Assembly: GCF_018332715.1 (NCBI RefSeq)
Contig: NZ_BOQP01000041.1
Span: 58,599-122,598 of the forward strand
DNA length: 64,000 nucleotides
Direction: 5' to 3'
Source of the DNA: Winogradskya consettensis
GTDB taxonomy: Bacteria > Actinomycetota > Actinomycetes > Mycobacteriales > Micromonosporaceae
The position numbers were made by a program, and so were the translations under genes. Position 1 is the stretch's first letter. The number at the start of each line of letters is the position of its first letter. The notes below the pieces were generated by a model. It ran no database searches and was not told the DNA's origin. It saw only the letters and a program-made list of their open reading frames with translations. Positions 8,865-16,788 of the stretch are shown here, piece by piece.

Positions 8865-10805
8865 TCAGCGGACCTCGAGCTCGTAGACGGAGATGCCGTA
8901 CTGGCTGGAACGCTTCGTGCTGTAGAGCCGCACGTAGCGTGCGGGCACGTCCTTGACGTCGATCGTGACGTCGCCGCCGGTCCCGGTCTTCGTGCTGTAG
9001 ATGCTCTTCCAGGTGGCACTGTCGGTGGAGATCTCGATGCGGTACGCCACGGCGTACGCGTTCTCCCACCGCACCCGGACCTCGCTGATCTGCCAGCGGT
9101 TCCCGAGGTCGACCCGCAACCACTGCGTGTCGGTGAACGCGCTGCTCCACCGCGTCGTGGTGTCCCCGTCCACCGCGTAGAGGGCGTTCCACGGGTCGCC
9201 CTCCGAGCCCGACGCGAGCGCGGGGTGGTTCAGGGCGAGGTTGCGGTGTGACGGGTTAGCCTGGGCGCTCACCGTCGACGGTTTCCTGCTCGCCGGGGTG
9301 GCCTTGGGCGAGCTGGCCGCCGCCTTGGACTGCTGCGTGCCCTTCGGGGACGGCGCCTTCGTCGTTTTGACGGTGACGGGCGCGGACGTCGTCGAAGGGG
9401 CCGTCGAGGTCACCGGCGGGAGGCTGGCCAGTTGCCGGTCGTCGCCGTCGTCCACCGCGTTGAGGGCGAACATGGTCGTCGCCACGCCCGACACCACGAG
9501 GAAGACCGCCAGCGCGGCCAGCAGCACCCGGCTACGGCGCGACTCGCCCTGCGTCACCTGCTCCGGCGGCAGCACGAACACCGACGTCGGCAACGCGGCG
9601 AACGCGGTGGGTTGCGGCGACGCGAAGCTCTGGGGCGGCGTCGTGGTGGAGGTGCCGGGTGGCGGTGTCGCGAAGGCATCGGATGCCGGCGTGGGGAAGG
9701 CGCCCGGAGGCGGGGTGGGGAACGCGCTGGAGCTTGGTGTCGGGAACGCGGTGGGAGACGGCGTTCTGAGTGCACCGGGCGCTGGCGTCACCACGTCGCT
9801 GGATGGCGGCGTCACCACGTCGCTGGGTGGCGGCGTCACCACGTCGCTGGGTGGCGGTGTCACGAATGCCGAGGGTGGCGGCGTCGGGAGCGTGCCAGGC
9901 TGCGGAGTTGCGGAGGTGGTGGGCTCGGAGGGGCGGCGCTGGGTGGGGATGGTGGCGGGGGTTTGCTGCGCCGGGGGGACGGCGAGGAGGGCGTCGAGGA
10001 GTTCGCGGGCGGTGGGGCGGTCCTGGGGGTTCTTGGCGAGGGAGCGTTCGACGATGGTGCGCAGGGGTTCGGGGAGGCCGTCGAGGCGGGGTGGCTGGGT
10101 CAGGATGCGGCCGGCGGTGGCGGCGGGGGAGTCGCCGGCGAACGGGGTGCGGCCCGTGCCGGAGTAGCAGACCACGCAGCCCCAGGCGAAGATGTCCGCC
10201 GCGGCCGTGAGCGGGGTGCCCGGATCGTCGGAGAACCGTTCCGGCGCCATGTAGGCGACGGTCCCGACCATCTGATCGGTACGCGTGTGCTGCGTAGCGG
10301 CCTCGAACGCGCGCGCCAGGCCGAAGTCGATCACCTTGGGGCTGCCCGGCGCCAGCAGGACGTTGTCCGGTTTCAGGTCGCGGTGGATCACGCCCGCGCC
10401 GTGGATGCCGGTCAGCGCCGTGGCCACGCCGACGGCCAGGGAGTGCAGGGCCGCGGCGCGCAGCGGGCCGCGCTCCTCGACGACCTCGTTCAGGCCGGGA
10501 CCGTCGACGTACTCGACAACCAGGTAGGGCGGCTCGTGGTCGAGGTCGGCGTCGAGGTACTCCGCGGTGCAGAACGCCGGCACCTGCCGGGCCCGTTGCA
10601 CCTCGCTGCGGAACCGGTTGCGAAATTCCGGGTCGTGCGACAGCGACGAATGCACCAGCTTGATGGCGACGTAGGTGCCCTCGCGGTCCTCGGCGAGATA
10701 AACGACACCCATGCCACCCGCGCCGAGCCGTCCCGTCAGAACGTATTCGCCCAGTTGCTCAGGGTCGCTGCTGTGCAATGGACTCACGCGGTACGCGGTG
10801 TCCAC
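8865..10805 (-). CDS. Membrane Ser/Thr protein kinase with extracellular discoidin domain
   Basis: A 646-residue receptor-type Hanks kinase. The kinase domain is at about 20-275: Gly loop GAGGMG, catalytic Lys49, HRDLKPDN at 141-148 (catalytic Asp143), DFG Asp160 and GTVAYMAPE at 181-189. All key residues are present. A Pro/Thr-rich linker with 8-residue repeats (TPPPSDVV type, about 308-385) follows, then one membrane helix (427-448), a Ser/Thr/Lys-rich stalk, and an F5/8 type C (discoidin) beta-sandwich at about 521-646 placed outside the cell. Such outer domains bind carbohydrate, so the kinase may report on a surface glycan. The start is GTG preceded by GGGGAGC. It is divergent from the roadblock gene. 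Confidence 0.93.
   Translation of the reverse strand: MDTAYRVSPLHSSDPEQLGEYVLTGRLGAGGMGVVYLAEDREGTYVAIKLVHSSLSHDPEFRNRFRSEVQRARQVPAFCTAEYLDADLDHEPPYLVVEYVDGPGLNEVVEERGPLRAAALHSLAVGVATALTGIHGAGVIHRDLKPDNVLLAPGSPKVIDFGLARAFEAATQHTRTDQMVGTVAYMAPERFSDDPGTPLTAAADIFAWGCVVCYSGTGRTPFAGDSPAATAGRILTQPPRLDGLPEPLRTIVERSLAKNPQDRPTARELLDALLAVPPAQQTPATIPTQRRPSEPTTSATPQPGTLPTPPPSAFVTPPPSDVVTPPPSDVVTPPSSDVVTPAPGALRTPSPTAFPTPSSSAFPTPPPGAFPTPASDAFATPPPGTSTTTPPQSFASPQPTAFAALPTSVFVLPPEQVTQGESRRSRVLLAALAVFLVVSGVATTMFALNAVDDGDDRQLASLPPVTSTAPSTTSAPVTVKTTKAPSPKGTQQSKAAASSPKATPASRKPSTVSAQANPSHRNLALNHPALASGSEGDPWNALYAVDGDTTTRWSSAFTDTQWLRVDLGNRWQISEVRVRWENAYAVAYRIEISTDSATWKSIYSTKTGTGGDVTIDVKDVPARYVRLYSTKRSSQYGISVYELEVR
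9781..9865. repeat. 24-bp tandem repeat in the kinase linker
   Basis: Three near-identical 24-bp units (GGCGTCACCACGTCGCTGG plus variable bases) followed by decayed copies encode the TPPPSDVV octads of the kinase linker. The period equals eight codons, so gain or loss of a unit keeps the frame. Confidence 0.8.
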
Positions 10806-11046
10806 CGATCGAGCTCCCCACGAGACACGAAATGCACGGAAATCTGATCACGCATCATGGCAGCAGACCACTCCGGTCCGGAAGTGGGGGCAGGGTGCCA
10901 AAGGTGCGTACCCGTCCTGAGGTGCCCGGATTTGCGCACGTCCGGGCCCGGGAATCGCTGACGCTCGATCAAAGAATGCATCCCCGGCTGTTAAGGTTGA
11001 TCTTGATTTTCGGCGCTGGGCCGGTGGTCGTGACCAAGGGGGAGAC

Positions 11047-11421
11047 ATGGCGGACATCGATACCGCCCTCAAGGGGGCAATGACGATCGATGGGGCCATC
11101 GGCGCCGCACTGGTCGACTATGGCAGCGGCCTGGCCCTCGGCGTCGTGGGCGGCGGCACCCAGCACGACATGAACGTCGCCGCGGCGGGCAACACCGACG
11201 TGGTCCGGGCGCAGATGCGAACCCTGGAAATGGTCGGCGTCCGCGACTCCATCGAGGACGTCCTGATCACCCTCGACACCGAGTACCACCTGATCCGCCT
11301 CATCCCGCCGACGCGCTCCGGTGACACCTTCTTCCTCTACCTGATCCTGGACAAGGCCCGCGCCAACCTGGGCCTCGCCCGCTACCACCTGCGCAAGATC
11401 GAAGCCGACCTGGTGGTCTGA
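11047..11421 (+). CDS. Roadblock/LC7-type small protein
   Basis: A 124-residue single-domain protein beginning with a short amphipathic helix and the pattern MTIDGAIGAALVDYGSGLALG, followed by alternating strands and helices. This is the look of actinobacterial roadblock/LC7-like proteins that bind small Ras-like GTPases or other partners. A strong ribosome site (AAGGGGGAG) precedes the ATG. It stands alone: no GTPase, histidine kinase or DUF742 gene of the usual conservon lies beside it. The divergent neighbour is the discoidin kinase, across a 241-bp intergenic region. No membrane helix is present. Confidence 0.75.
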   Translation: MADIDTALKGAMTIDGAIGAALVDYGSGLALGVVGGGTQHDMNVAAAGNTDVVRAQMRTLEMVGVRDSIEDVLITLDTEYHLIRLIPPTRSGDTFFLYLILDKARANLGLARYHLRKIEADLVV

Positions 11422-11447
11422 CCATCCCGACCTGATCGTCCCGGCCC

Positions 11448-11632
11448 GGGAATGCCGTCCCCGGCGAGGCCCGCCAGGGGAGGCGTGCCAGAGAAAGGCC
11501 GGCCAGGGAATGCCGTCCCGGCGAGGCCCGCCGGGGGAGGCGTGCCCGGGACGGCCGGGGCCGGACCAGATCGGGGTGGCTGCCCGCGTCAGAGAAGGCC
11601 GGCCAGAGAAAGGCCGGCCAGGGTCGGGATGG
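11448..11632. repeat. 58-bp imperfect tandem repeats, intergenic
   Basis: A unit beginning GGGAATGCCGTCC starts at 11448 and again at 11506, with only a few mismatches in the first 42 bases (both run through GGCGAGGCCCGCC and GGAGGCGTGCC). Shorter pieces (AGAGAAGGCCGGCCAGAG and similar) recur to about 11632. The block fills the 220 bases between the roadblock gene and the DUF2267 gene, which converge on it, so it may also slow transcription. No coding signal is seen. Confidence 0.7.
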
Positions 11633-11641
11633 CCCGGACGT

Positions 11642-12586
11642 TCAGGCCGAGAGCTGCCGCGCTGCGGTCCGCTGATGATGACCGGCCGCCGCATTGGTGG
11701 CGACCCGCACGATCCGGCGGGGCGCGCCGTTCGGCCGCCATGCCGGTCCCTGCTCTGCCTCGCCCGCCTGCGCCTCGGCCACCTCACGCTGCATATCGAT
11801 CGGGTCAGCTGCGGCAGGCACGACGCTGACAAGCTCATTCCCGGCGGGCTCGAACTCACCGCCGCGACGCCCGTCCGCATCGAGCCCGCGGGGTTCCGGC
11901 GTGGCGGGCCCGAGGTGAAGCCCCGCCGCCGCAAGCCCGGCCATCTCGATGCCGGCAGCGTGGGATTCCCGCGCCTCGAGCCCGGCCGGAGCCGAGGAGC
12001 CCAGCCCCGCAACGGCCTCGGCCGTGGAGATCTGGGCCGTGGAGATCTGGGCCGTGGGGATCTGGGCCGTGGGGATCTGGGTCGTGGAGATCTGGGCCGT
12101 CGGGATCTGGGCCGTCGGGATTTGGGCCGTCGGGATTTGGGCCGTCGGGATTTGGGCCGTCGGGATCTGGGCCGTCAGGATCTGGGCCGTCAGGATCTGG
12201 GTTGGGGAGATCTGGGCGCGCAGCAGAGGACGCAGGCCGGCAGGGGCCAGGTAGGCGATGGTGGCCGGGCTGAGGGTGCGGGCGGCGGCGTTCCACTGCT
12301 CGAAGATGACGCGGGCGAGGAAGGCGGCGTCGGGTTCGTCGATGAGGAGGTGGGCGGCGAGCCGGCTCACGAAGGCGTTGCGGCCGGGCGCGACGGCGAC
12401 CGGGGGCAGGGGGCCGGTGGGGTGCAGGTCGTCGGGGAAGGTGGCGGTCAGCTGGTGGAAGACGTGCCGCGGGAGTATGTCCGCGAGGCTTGCGAGGATG
12501 GCGCCGACCGCGCGCCGTGTCTCGTTGGGCCCGTGCAGCCGGGCCCGTTCCTGAATTCGGGCCAACACGTCCATCGCCACGTTCAT
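11642..12586 (-). CDS. DUF2267-like protein with AQIPT pentad array
   Basis: A 314-residue protein. Residues 1-about 118 form a helical domain (ARLHGPNETRRAVGAILASLADILP, then LTATFPDDLHP) that resembles DUF2267. Residues about 124-188 are 13 consecutive five-residue units of type AQIPT/AQIST/AQILT. The tail (about 190-314) is Ala/Gly-rich. The A-x-I/L-x-x spacing recalls the right-handed quadrilateral helix of pentapeptide-repeat proteins (A[DN]LxX), but Asn/Asp is replaced by Gln and the series is far more uniform than natural members. It is also possible that the array is only a recent DNA expansion and a flexible spacer. There is no signal peptide. Function unknown. Confidence 0.75.
   Translation of the reverse strand: MNVAMDVLARIQERARLHGPNETRRAVGAILASLADILPRHVFHQLTATFPDDLHPTGPLPPVAVAPGRNAFVSRLAAHLLIDEPDAAFLARVIFEQWNAAARTLSPATIAYLAPAGLRPLLRAQISPTQILTAQILTAQIPTAQIPTAQIPTAQIPTAQIPTAQISTTQIPTAQIPTAQISTAQISTAEAVAGLGSSAPAGLEARESHAAGIEMAGLAAAGLHLGPATPEPRGLDADGRRGGEFEPAGNELVSVVPAAADPIDMQREVAEAQAGEAEQGPAWRPNGAPRRIVRVATNAAAGHHQRTAARQLSA
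12023..12217. repeat. 15-bp tandem array in the DUF2267 gene
   Basis: About 13 copies of a 15-bp unit (type GGGATCTGGGCCGTC, with GGAGATCTGGGCCGT variants) lie head to tail in frame. Central copies are nearly identical, which suggests recent expansion by slippage or unequal crossing-over. Confidence 0.9.
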
Positions 12587-12870
12587 CTCCCCCTGGGCGA
12601 ACCCTGTCGCCCTACCGCCGTCGCCCTACCGCCAAAGCCGGCCCGGCCCAACCCGGGTGTCCCTCGCATACCCGTCGACCGGCGCCCAAAACCGGGCACT
12701 ACGACGATGTGGGTGAGGTCACCCGCGTGCTGTCAGGCGGCAGATTAGTGGGTCTATGTGGACGGTTGATGCCGAGCAGCCACCTCGTTGATGACGATTG
12801 TGATCATGGTTGTGACGTCGGCCACGGTGAAGCCGGCGTCCGGTTTCCGGGCGTGCGGGACAATGATCGG

Positions 12871-13770
12871 ATGTTGCAGAGCTACGACGAGCGCAATGCC
12901 GACATCGTCTACTGGGTCGACGGGGTGCTGCGGCACCGGGACGAGCCGGGGCTGTCGCCGTTCGACTCGGTGGTGCAGGGCGGGGACGCCGTGTGGGAGG
13001 GGCTGCGGCTCTACCAGGGGTCGATCTTCGGGCTGGCCGAGCATCTCGACCGGTTGCGCCGGTCCGCCACGGCGTTGAACTTCGCCGGGATCCCCGGCGA
13101 TGACGACATCGTCGCGGCGGTGCGGGAGACGTTGCGGGCCAATGGGATGACTGACGGCGTACACATCCGATTGACCTTGACCCGGGGGGTGAAGGTCACC
13201 AGTGGGATGGACCCGCGGCTCAACCGGGCCGGTCCGACGCTGATCGTGCTGGCCGAGCACAAGGCCCCGGTCTACGACACGTCCGGGCTGAGCCTCGCGA
13301 CGACGAGCGTGCGGCGTCCCGGGCCGGACGTCCTGGACCCGAAGATCCATCACGCGAACCTGCTGAACTCGATCCTCGCGAAGATCGAGGCGACGGTGGC
13401 CGGTGCCGACGACGCGCTGATGCTCGACGGCCGTGGGTTCGTCGCCGAGACCAACGCCACGCACCTGTTCCGGGTCCAGGGCGGCGCTCTGGCCACGCCG
13501 AGCACCGCGGCCTGCCCCGAGGGCATCACCCGGCAGACCGTCCTCGAGCTGGCGGCGGCGGCCGGCATCCCGGCGGTGGTCCGAGACATCTCCCTCACCG
13601 AGATGTACACCGCTGACGAAGTGTTCTGCACCGGCACGATGGGTGAGATCGCGGGCGTCACCACCATCGACGGCCGGGCGATCGGCTCCGGCAGGCCCGG
13701 CCCGGTGACCGCGCGGATCGCCGAGCTCTATCAGTCGCACGCCCGCGCGAACGGTGTCGCAGTTCTATAG
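12871..13770 (+). CDS. Class IV PLP-dependent aminotransferase (BCAT/DAAT family)
   Basis: A 299-residue fold-type IV aminotransferase. The PLP lysine is expected at Lys158 in LDPKIHHANLLNSILAKIEA. The cofactor phosphate and carboxylate region FVAETNATHLF (190-200), GITRQTVLELA and the C-terminal FCTGTMGEIAGV are all present. Branched-chain amino-acid aminotransferase is the likeliest activity, but D-amino-acid or aminodeoxychorismate-type specificities share this fold and cannot be excluded. The ATG at 12871 begins the conserved N-terminus. It is convergent with the sulfotransferase-like gene; the two stops share the palindrome CTATAG (13765-13770). The 284-bp region upstream shows no gene. 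Confidence 0.9.
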   Translation: MLQSYDERNADIVYWVDGVLRHRDEPGLSPFDSVVQGGDAVWEGLRLYQGSIFGLAEHLDRLRRSATALNFAGIPGDDDIVAAVRETLRANGMTDGVHIRLTLTRGVKVTSGMDPRLNRAGPTLIVLAEHKAPVYDTSGLSLATTSVRRPGPDVLDPKIHHANLLNSILAKIEATVAGADDALMLDGRGFVAETNATHLFRVQGGALATPSTAACPEGITRQTVLELAAAAGIPAVVRDISLTEMYTADEVFCTGTMGEIAGVTTIDGRAIGSGRPGPVTARIAELYQSHARANGVAVL

Positions 13771-14469
13771 GCGGTGGGCGGCCAGTTCTTCGTAGAAGGG
13801 GCGGGCCACGTCGACGAGCGGGCGCAGGTGTTCCGGGATGTCCGCCGGGGCCGGGGTGTACGGGGTGAAGCCGGTGGAGGCCTCGACGGCCGCGTACCAG
13901 TACGGCGCCCAGACCCCGTCGGTGTCCCGCGGGCCCGCCGGCCACCGCAGCATCGCCGGGTCGAACGGGATCGCGAGCGCCTCGCAGAGCCGGCCCAGCA
14001 CACCCGGCGGGTCGGCGAGCAGGTCGGCGGCGTCGACGACCGGGCCGCCGTACGCGCGGAAGATCTCGGCCTGTTGCGGGTAGCCGAGATCCTCCAGGGT
14101 GGGTTCGCCGCGCACCCGGGCGTACGACGCGACGACCTGGGCCGGGTCGCGCAGCAGGAACGCGTGGGTCAGGCCGTCCAGCCAGGAACGGCCGATGTCC
14201 GGCAGCAGGTGGTGGGCCATGTGTTTCTGGTAGAACACGGCGGCGCCGTCCGGTGCCGGGCCGGTGAGCTGGGCGGCCACGTCCTGCCAGCGGTTCGGCT
14301 GGCTCGCCAGCACCGCGTCCCGGCCGGGGTGGTCGAGCCCGGTCGCGGCCAGGTAATGGGCGTAGAGCGGCTCGTCGCAGACGGTGGTGTCGGTCCGGGA
14401 CCCGAAGCTGCGCAGCATGGCCGTGGAGATGTTGCGGGGCCCGGACCACATTGCCACCCGTGTCGTCAT
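13765..14469 (-). CDS. Sulfotransferase-like P-loop protein
   Basis: A 234-residue protein. The N-terminus MWSGPRNISTAMLRSFGSR matches the 5'-phosphosulfate loop of the sulfotransferase fold. HAFLLRDPAQVVASYARVR fits the 3'-phosphate-binding segment, where the Arg and Ser contact PAPS in known members. Many proteins of this type in bacteria are annotated only as sulfotransferase family, and the acceptor is unknown. Its final 6 bases overlap the end of the aminotransferase gene on the other strand. It is complete, and no membrane helix is present. Confidence 0.8.
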   Translation of the reverse strand: MTTRVAMWSGPRNISTAMLRSFGSRTDTTVCDEPLYAHYLAATGLDHPGRDAVLASQPNRWQDVAAQLTGPAPDGAAVFYQKHMAHHLLPDIGRSWLDGLTHAFLLRDPAQVVASYARVRGEPTLEDLGYPQQAEIFRAYGGPVVDAADLLADPPGVLGRLCEALAIPFDPAMLRWPAGPRDTDGVWAPYWYAAVEASTGFTPYTPAPADIPEHLRPLVDVARPFYEELAAHRL

Positions 14470-14499
14470 CGTTCCATGATCACACCGGCGGGTGCGCTT

Positions 14500-15324
14500 T
14501 CACGCGTACGTGTAGAACGGTTTGTGATCGATGAGCTCGCTCGGTCTTCTCGTCCTCCACGGCGGCATCGGGTCGTTGAGCGCGATGACGTTCTTCGTGG
14601 TGGTCGCGGGCAGATAGCCGTATCCCGGGTGTTTCGCCTGCCAGTCGGCCCAGAGCTTGTCGATGTAGCAGTGGTGCAGCCAGAACACCGGGTCGTTCGG
14701 GGAGTCCCCGCCGGTCATCGTGCCGCCCACCCAGTCGTGGACACGGTTGTGCAGGTCGGCTCCGGACCAGCCCTCCAGCCTGTTGCGGAAACCGGTCGCC
14801 GAGGAGCTGTTGTACGGCGCGGCGTCGTACGGCACCAGCCCCAGCACCAGGTTGACCTCGTCGGTGGTCGGCAGGCTGGTCGCGTCGACGCCCATGACCC
14901 GGCGCAGGAACGGGCGGGTGTCGATGCGTTCGTTCAGCGGCCAGTTCTGTTTCGAGTAGGCGAACGGCCCGTTGGGCACCTCGCGGTCCCCGCCCTGCCC
15001 GTCGCCGCCCATGAAGTCCGGCGTGAACGGCGGGGCGTTCTTCGCGCGTGCCGCGGTCCAGTTCCAGTACGGCAGCGACACGTTCTTGTTGATCGCCTGC
15101 AGCGCCTGCTCGAACATCAGCAGGAACTGCCGGTGCCAGGGCAGGAACGACGGGGCACGGTGCGCCACCCGGGGCCCGTTGTCCTGGTCCAGGGCCATGT
15201 AGTCGACGTGGGTCTTCACGAACGGGTCGTAGAGGCCCTTCTTCTTGAGCGTGATGACCGCGTCGGTGAACGCCTTGCGCTGGGCGTAGGTGAGCACTTT
15301 CTGATCCTGGCGCACTGTTGCCAT
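14500..15324 (-). CDS. melC2: Tyrosinase (copper monophenol oxidase)
   Basis: A 274-residue type 3 copper enzyme that oxidises tyrosine to DOPA quinone, the first step to melanin. CuA ligands are His39 (KTHVDYM), His55 and His64 (FLPWHRQFLLMFEQAL). CuB ligands are His192 and His196 (DLHNRVHDWVGG) and a His of the DPVFWLHHCYIDKLW segment (217-218). All six are in place. The size matches Streptomyces MelC2. There is no signal peptide, as expected because the Tat-exported partner MelC1 carries it out. It begins 13 bases after the melC1 stop. Confidence 0.96.
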   Translation of the reverse strand: MATVRQDQKVLTYAQRKAFTDAVITLKKKGLYDPFVKTHVDYMALDQDNGPRVAHRAPSFLPWHRQFLLMFEQALQAINKNVSLPYWNWTAARAKNAPPFTPDFMGGDGQGGDREVPNGPFAYSKQNWPLNERIDTRPFLRRVMGVDATSLPTTDEVNLVLGLVPYDAAPYNSSSATGFRNRLEGWSGADLHNRVHDWVGGTMTGGDSPNDPVFWLHHCYIDKLWADWQAKHPGYGYLPATTTKNVIALNDPMPPWRTRRPSELIDHKPFYTYA

Positions 15325-15337
15325 GAGTCGCCCCCCG

Positions 15338-15715
15338 TCACTTGTGCCGATGCGTGCGCATCGGCATCAGGTCGGCCCTGCCGAGCGAGTCGACCGCGGC
15401 TCGCGAGGCGGCCCGCAGCGTGGTGAACCTGCGGTAATGGTTGGTGACCGTCGTGAATGTGCCGTCCGCGTTGGACATCACGTGCAGCGGCAGGTCGTCG
15501 ATGAGGACCAGATCGTCCGGCAGGGCCTGACCGGGCAGCGGCCCGGCCAGTTTCCGGATGGTGATCAGTCGTCCCCGATAGGTCTCCCGGGTCACGGCGG
15601 GAGCGGCCCGGCGGGCGTCGGCGCCCCGGCTGAACATCTGCCCCGCACCGATGGAGGCGGCGACCACCGCACCCGCCGTCATCCGCAGCGCGCCGCGCCG
15701 GCTCATTCCTTTCAT
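15338..15715 (-). CDS. melC1: Tyrosinase co-factor (copper chaperone/secretion partner)
   Basis: A 125-residue protein with a Tat signal at the N-terminus (SRRGALRMTAGAVVAASIGAG, about 5-25) and a domain containing DDLPLHVMSNADGTFTTVTNHY, the conserved MelC1 core. In Streptomyces this protein delivers copper to MelC2 and takes it out through the Tat route. I chose the ATG at 15715 because GAAGGG precedes it and the twin-arginine motif then sits near residue 5. A longer in-frame start upstream would bury the signal. It forms an operon with melC2. The promoter lies in the 253-bp region shared with the divergent glycan operon. Confidence 0.93.
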   Translation of the reverse strand: MKGMSRRGALRMTAGAVVAASIGAGQMFSRGADARRAAPAVTRETYRGRLITIRKLAGPLPGQALPDDLVLIDDLPLHVMSNADGTFTTVTNHYRRFTTLRAASRAAVDSLGRADLMPMRTHRHK

Positions 15716-15968
15716 GGATATGTATCCCTTCGCTAATGGCCGGAAATTGTCCTGCGAGATCCACGATGACATGACCCGCCGTTTGGTTGCGGGTGATGTG
15801 CGTTGTTCCCACTTGCGGGAGGGTTAATTCCCCGTGCGGGTGAAGGGGCTGGCCGTTTGGCCCACCCCGGTGGTGTCAGGATCAGTGGAAATTATCCGGA
15901 AAGGTGTATGCGGCGCTGGTGCGCCGTGTTGAGTCCGAGGCGGTGAATACCTCTACACAGGAGGAACA

Positions 15969-16781
15969 GTGTTCGTCTCCGTCGTGATCCCCGCCCTCAA
16001 TGAACGCGAGAACATATCGCGGACGATCGGCTCCATCCCCGTCGAGAAACTGCGGGTCGCAGGGCATGAGACCGAGATCGTCATCGTGGACAACGGGTCC
16101 ACCGACGGCACCGGGGAATTGGCGCGGCAGCTCGGCGCGAAGGTTGTCGTGCAGCCGGTCCGCGGTTATGGCAACGCGTACAAGGCGGGTTTCGCGAATT
16201 GTTCGGGAGAGGTCATCGCCACCGGCGACGCCGACCTCACCTATCCATTCGAAATTCTGCCCGAGGTGATCGACAGCCTGGCCGCCGAAGATATCGACTT
16301 TCTTAGCACGAATCGTCTCGGGGACCTCCTTCCGGGTGCGATGACGCGTAGCCACGTCTGGGGCAACAAATGCCTGTCCGGCATTGCCCGGCAGCTGTTC
16401 CGGGTGCCGTTCGCCGATTCGCAATCAGGTATGTGGGTGTTCCGCCGAAAGGTCTGGAACGGGCTGCGGATGCGCTCCGGCGGCATGGGGTTCTCGCAGG
16501 AGCTGAAGATCGAGGCGTTCCGGCACGGCTTCAAGTGCGCGGAGATCCCGATCGTCTACCGCCCGCGTGGCGGCGAGACGAAGATCCGCACGGTCGCCGA
16601 CGGCATGCGCAACCTGGCGGAGATGCTCGCGGTGCGGGCCCGGCCGGTGGCCCCGCTCACCCAGAACAGCTATGTGGCGCTGCCGAGCTGGTCCGATGTG
16701 CCGTCCGCGCGGGAGCCCGAGCGGGCACCGGTCCCGTCGTGCACCTGCGCCGCCGGCGCGGTCGCGAACCCGGCCTGGTAG
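15969..16781 (+). CDS. Family 2 glycosyltransferase (DPM1/DPG-synthase-like)
   Basis: A 270-residue GT-A enzyme, first gene of the glycan operon. VSVVIPALNERENI opens the nucleotide-sugar fold, VDNGSTDGT is the UDP/GDP contact loop, and TGDADLTYP carries the metal-binding Asp motif. SGMWVFRRKVWNGL and KIEAFRHGFKCAEIPIVYRPR match the dolichyl-phosphate/polyprenyl-phosphate mannose or glucose synthase group. The likely role is charging a polyprenyl phosphate or starting the glycan. The C-terminal 35 residues have an odd Pro/Cys-rich tail (CTCAAG). The start is GTG with a perfect AGGAGGA 5 bases upstream. There are no C-terminal membrane helices. Confidence 0.9.
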   Translation: MFVSVVIPALNERENISRTIGSIPVEKLRVAGHETEIVIVDNGSTDGTGELARQLGAKVVVQPVRGYGNAYKAGFANCSGEVIATGDADLTYPFEILPEVIDSLAAEDIDFLSTNRLGDLLPGAMTRSHVWGNKCLSGIARQLFRVPFADSQSGMWVFRRKVWNGLRMRSGGMGFSQELKIEAFRHGFKCAEIPIVYRPRGGETKIRTVADGMRNLAEMLAVRARPVAPLTQNSYVALPSWSDVPSAREPERAPVPSCTCAAGAVANPAW

Positions 16782-16788
16782 CCGCGCG

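Noticed and set aside
11856..12296. Collagen-like PDGPDPDGP repeat frame
   Set aside because: It is the same 15-bp DNA array read out of frame from the DUF2267 gene, whose own frame has a clear N-terminal domain.
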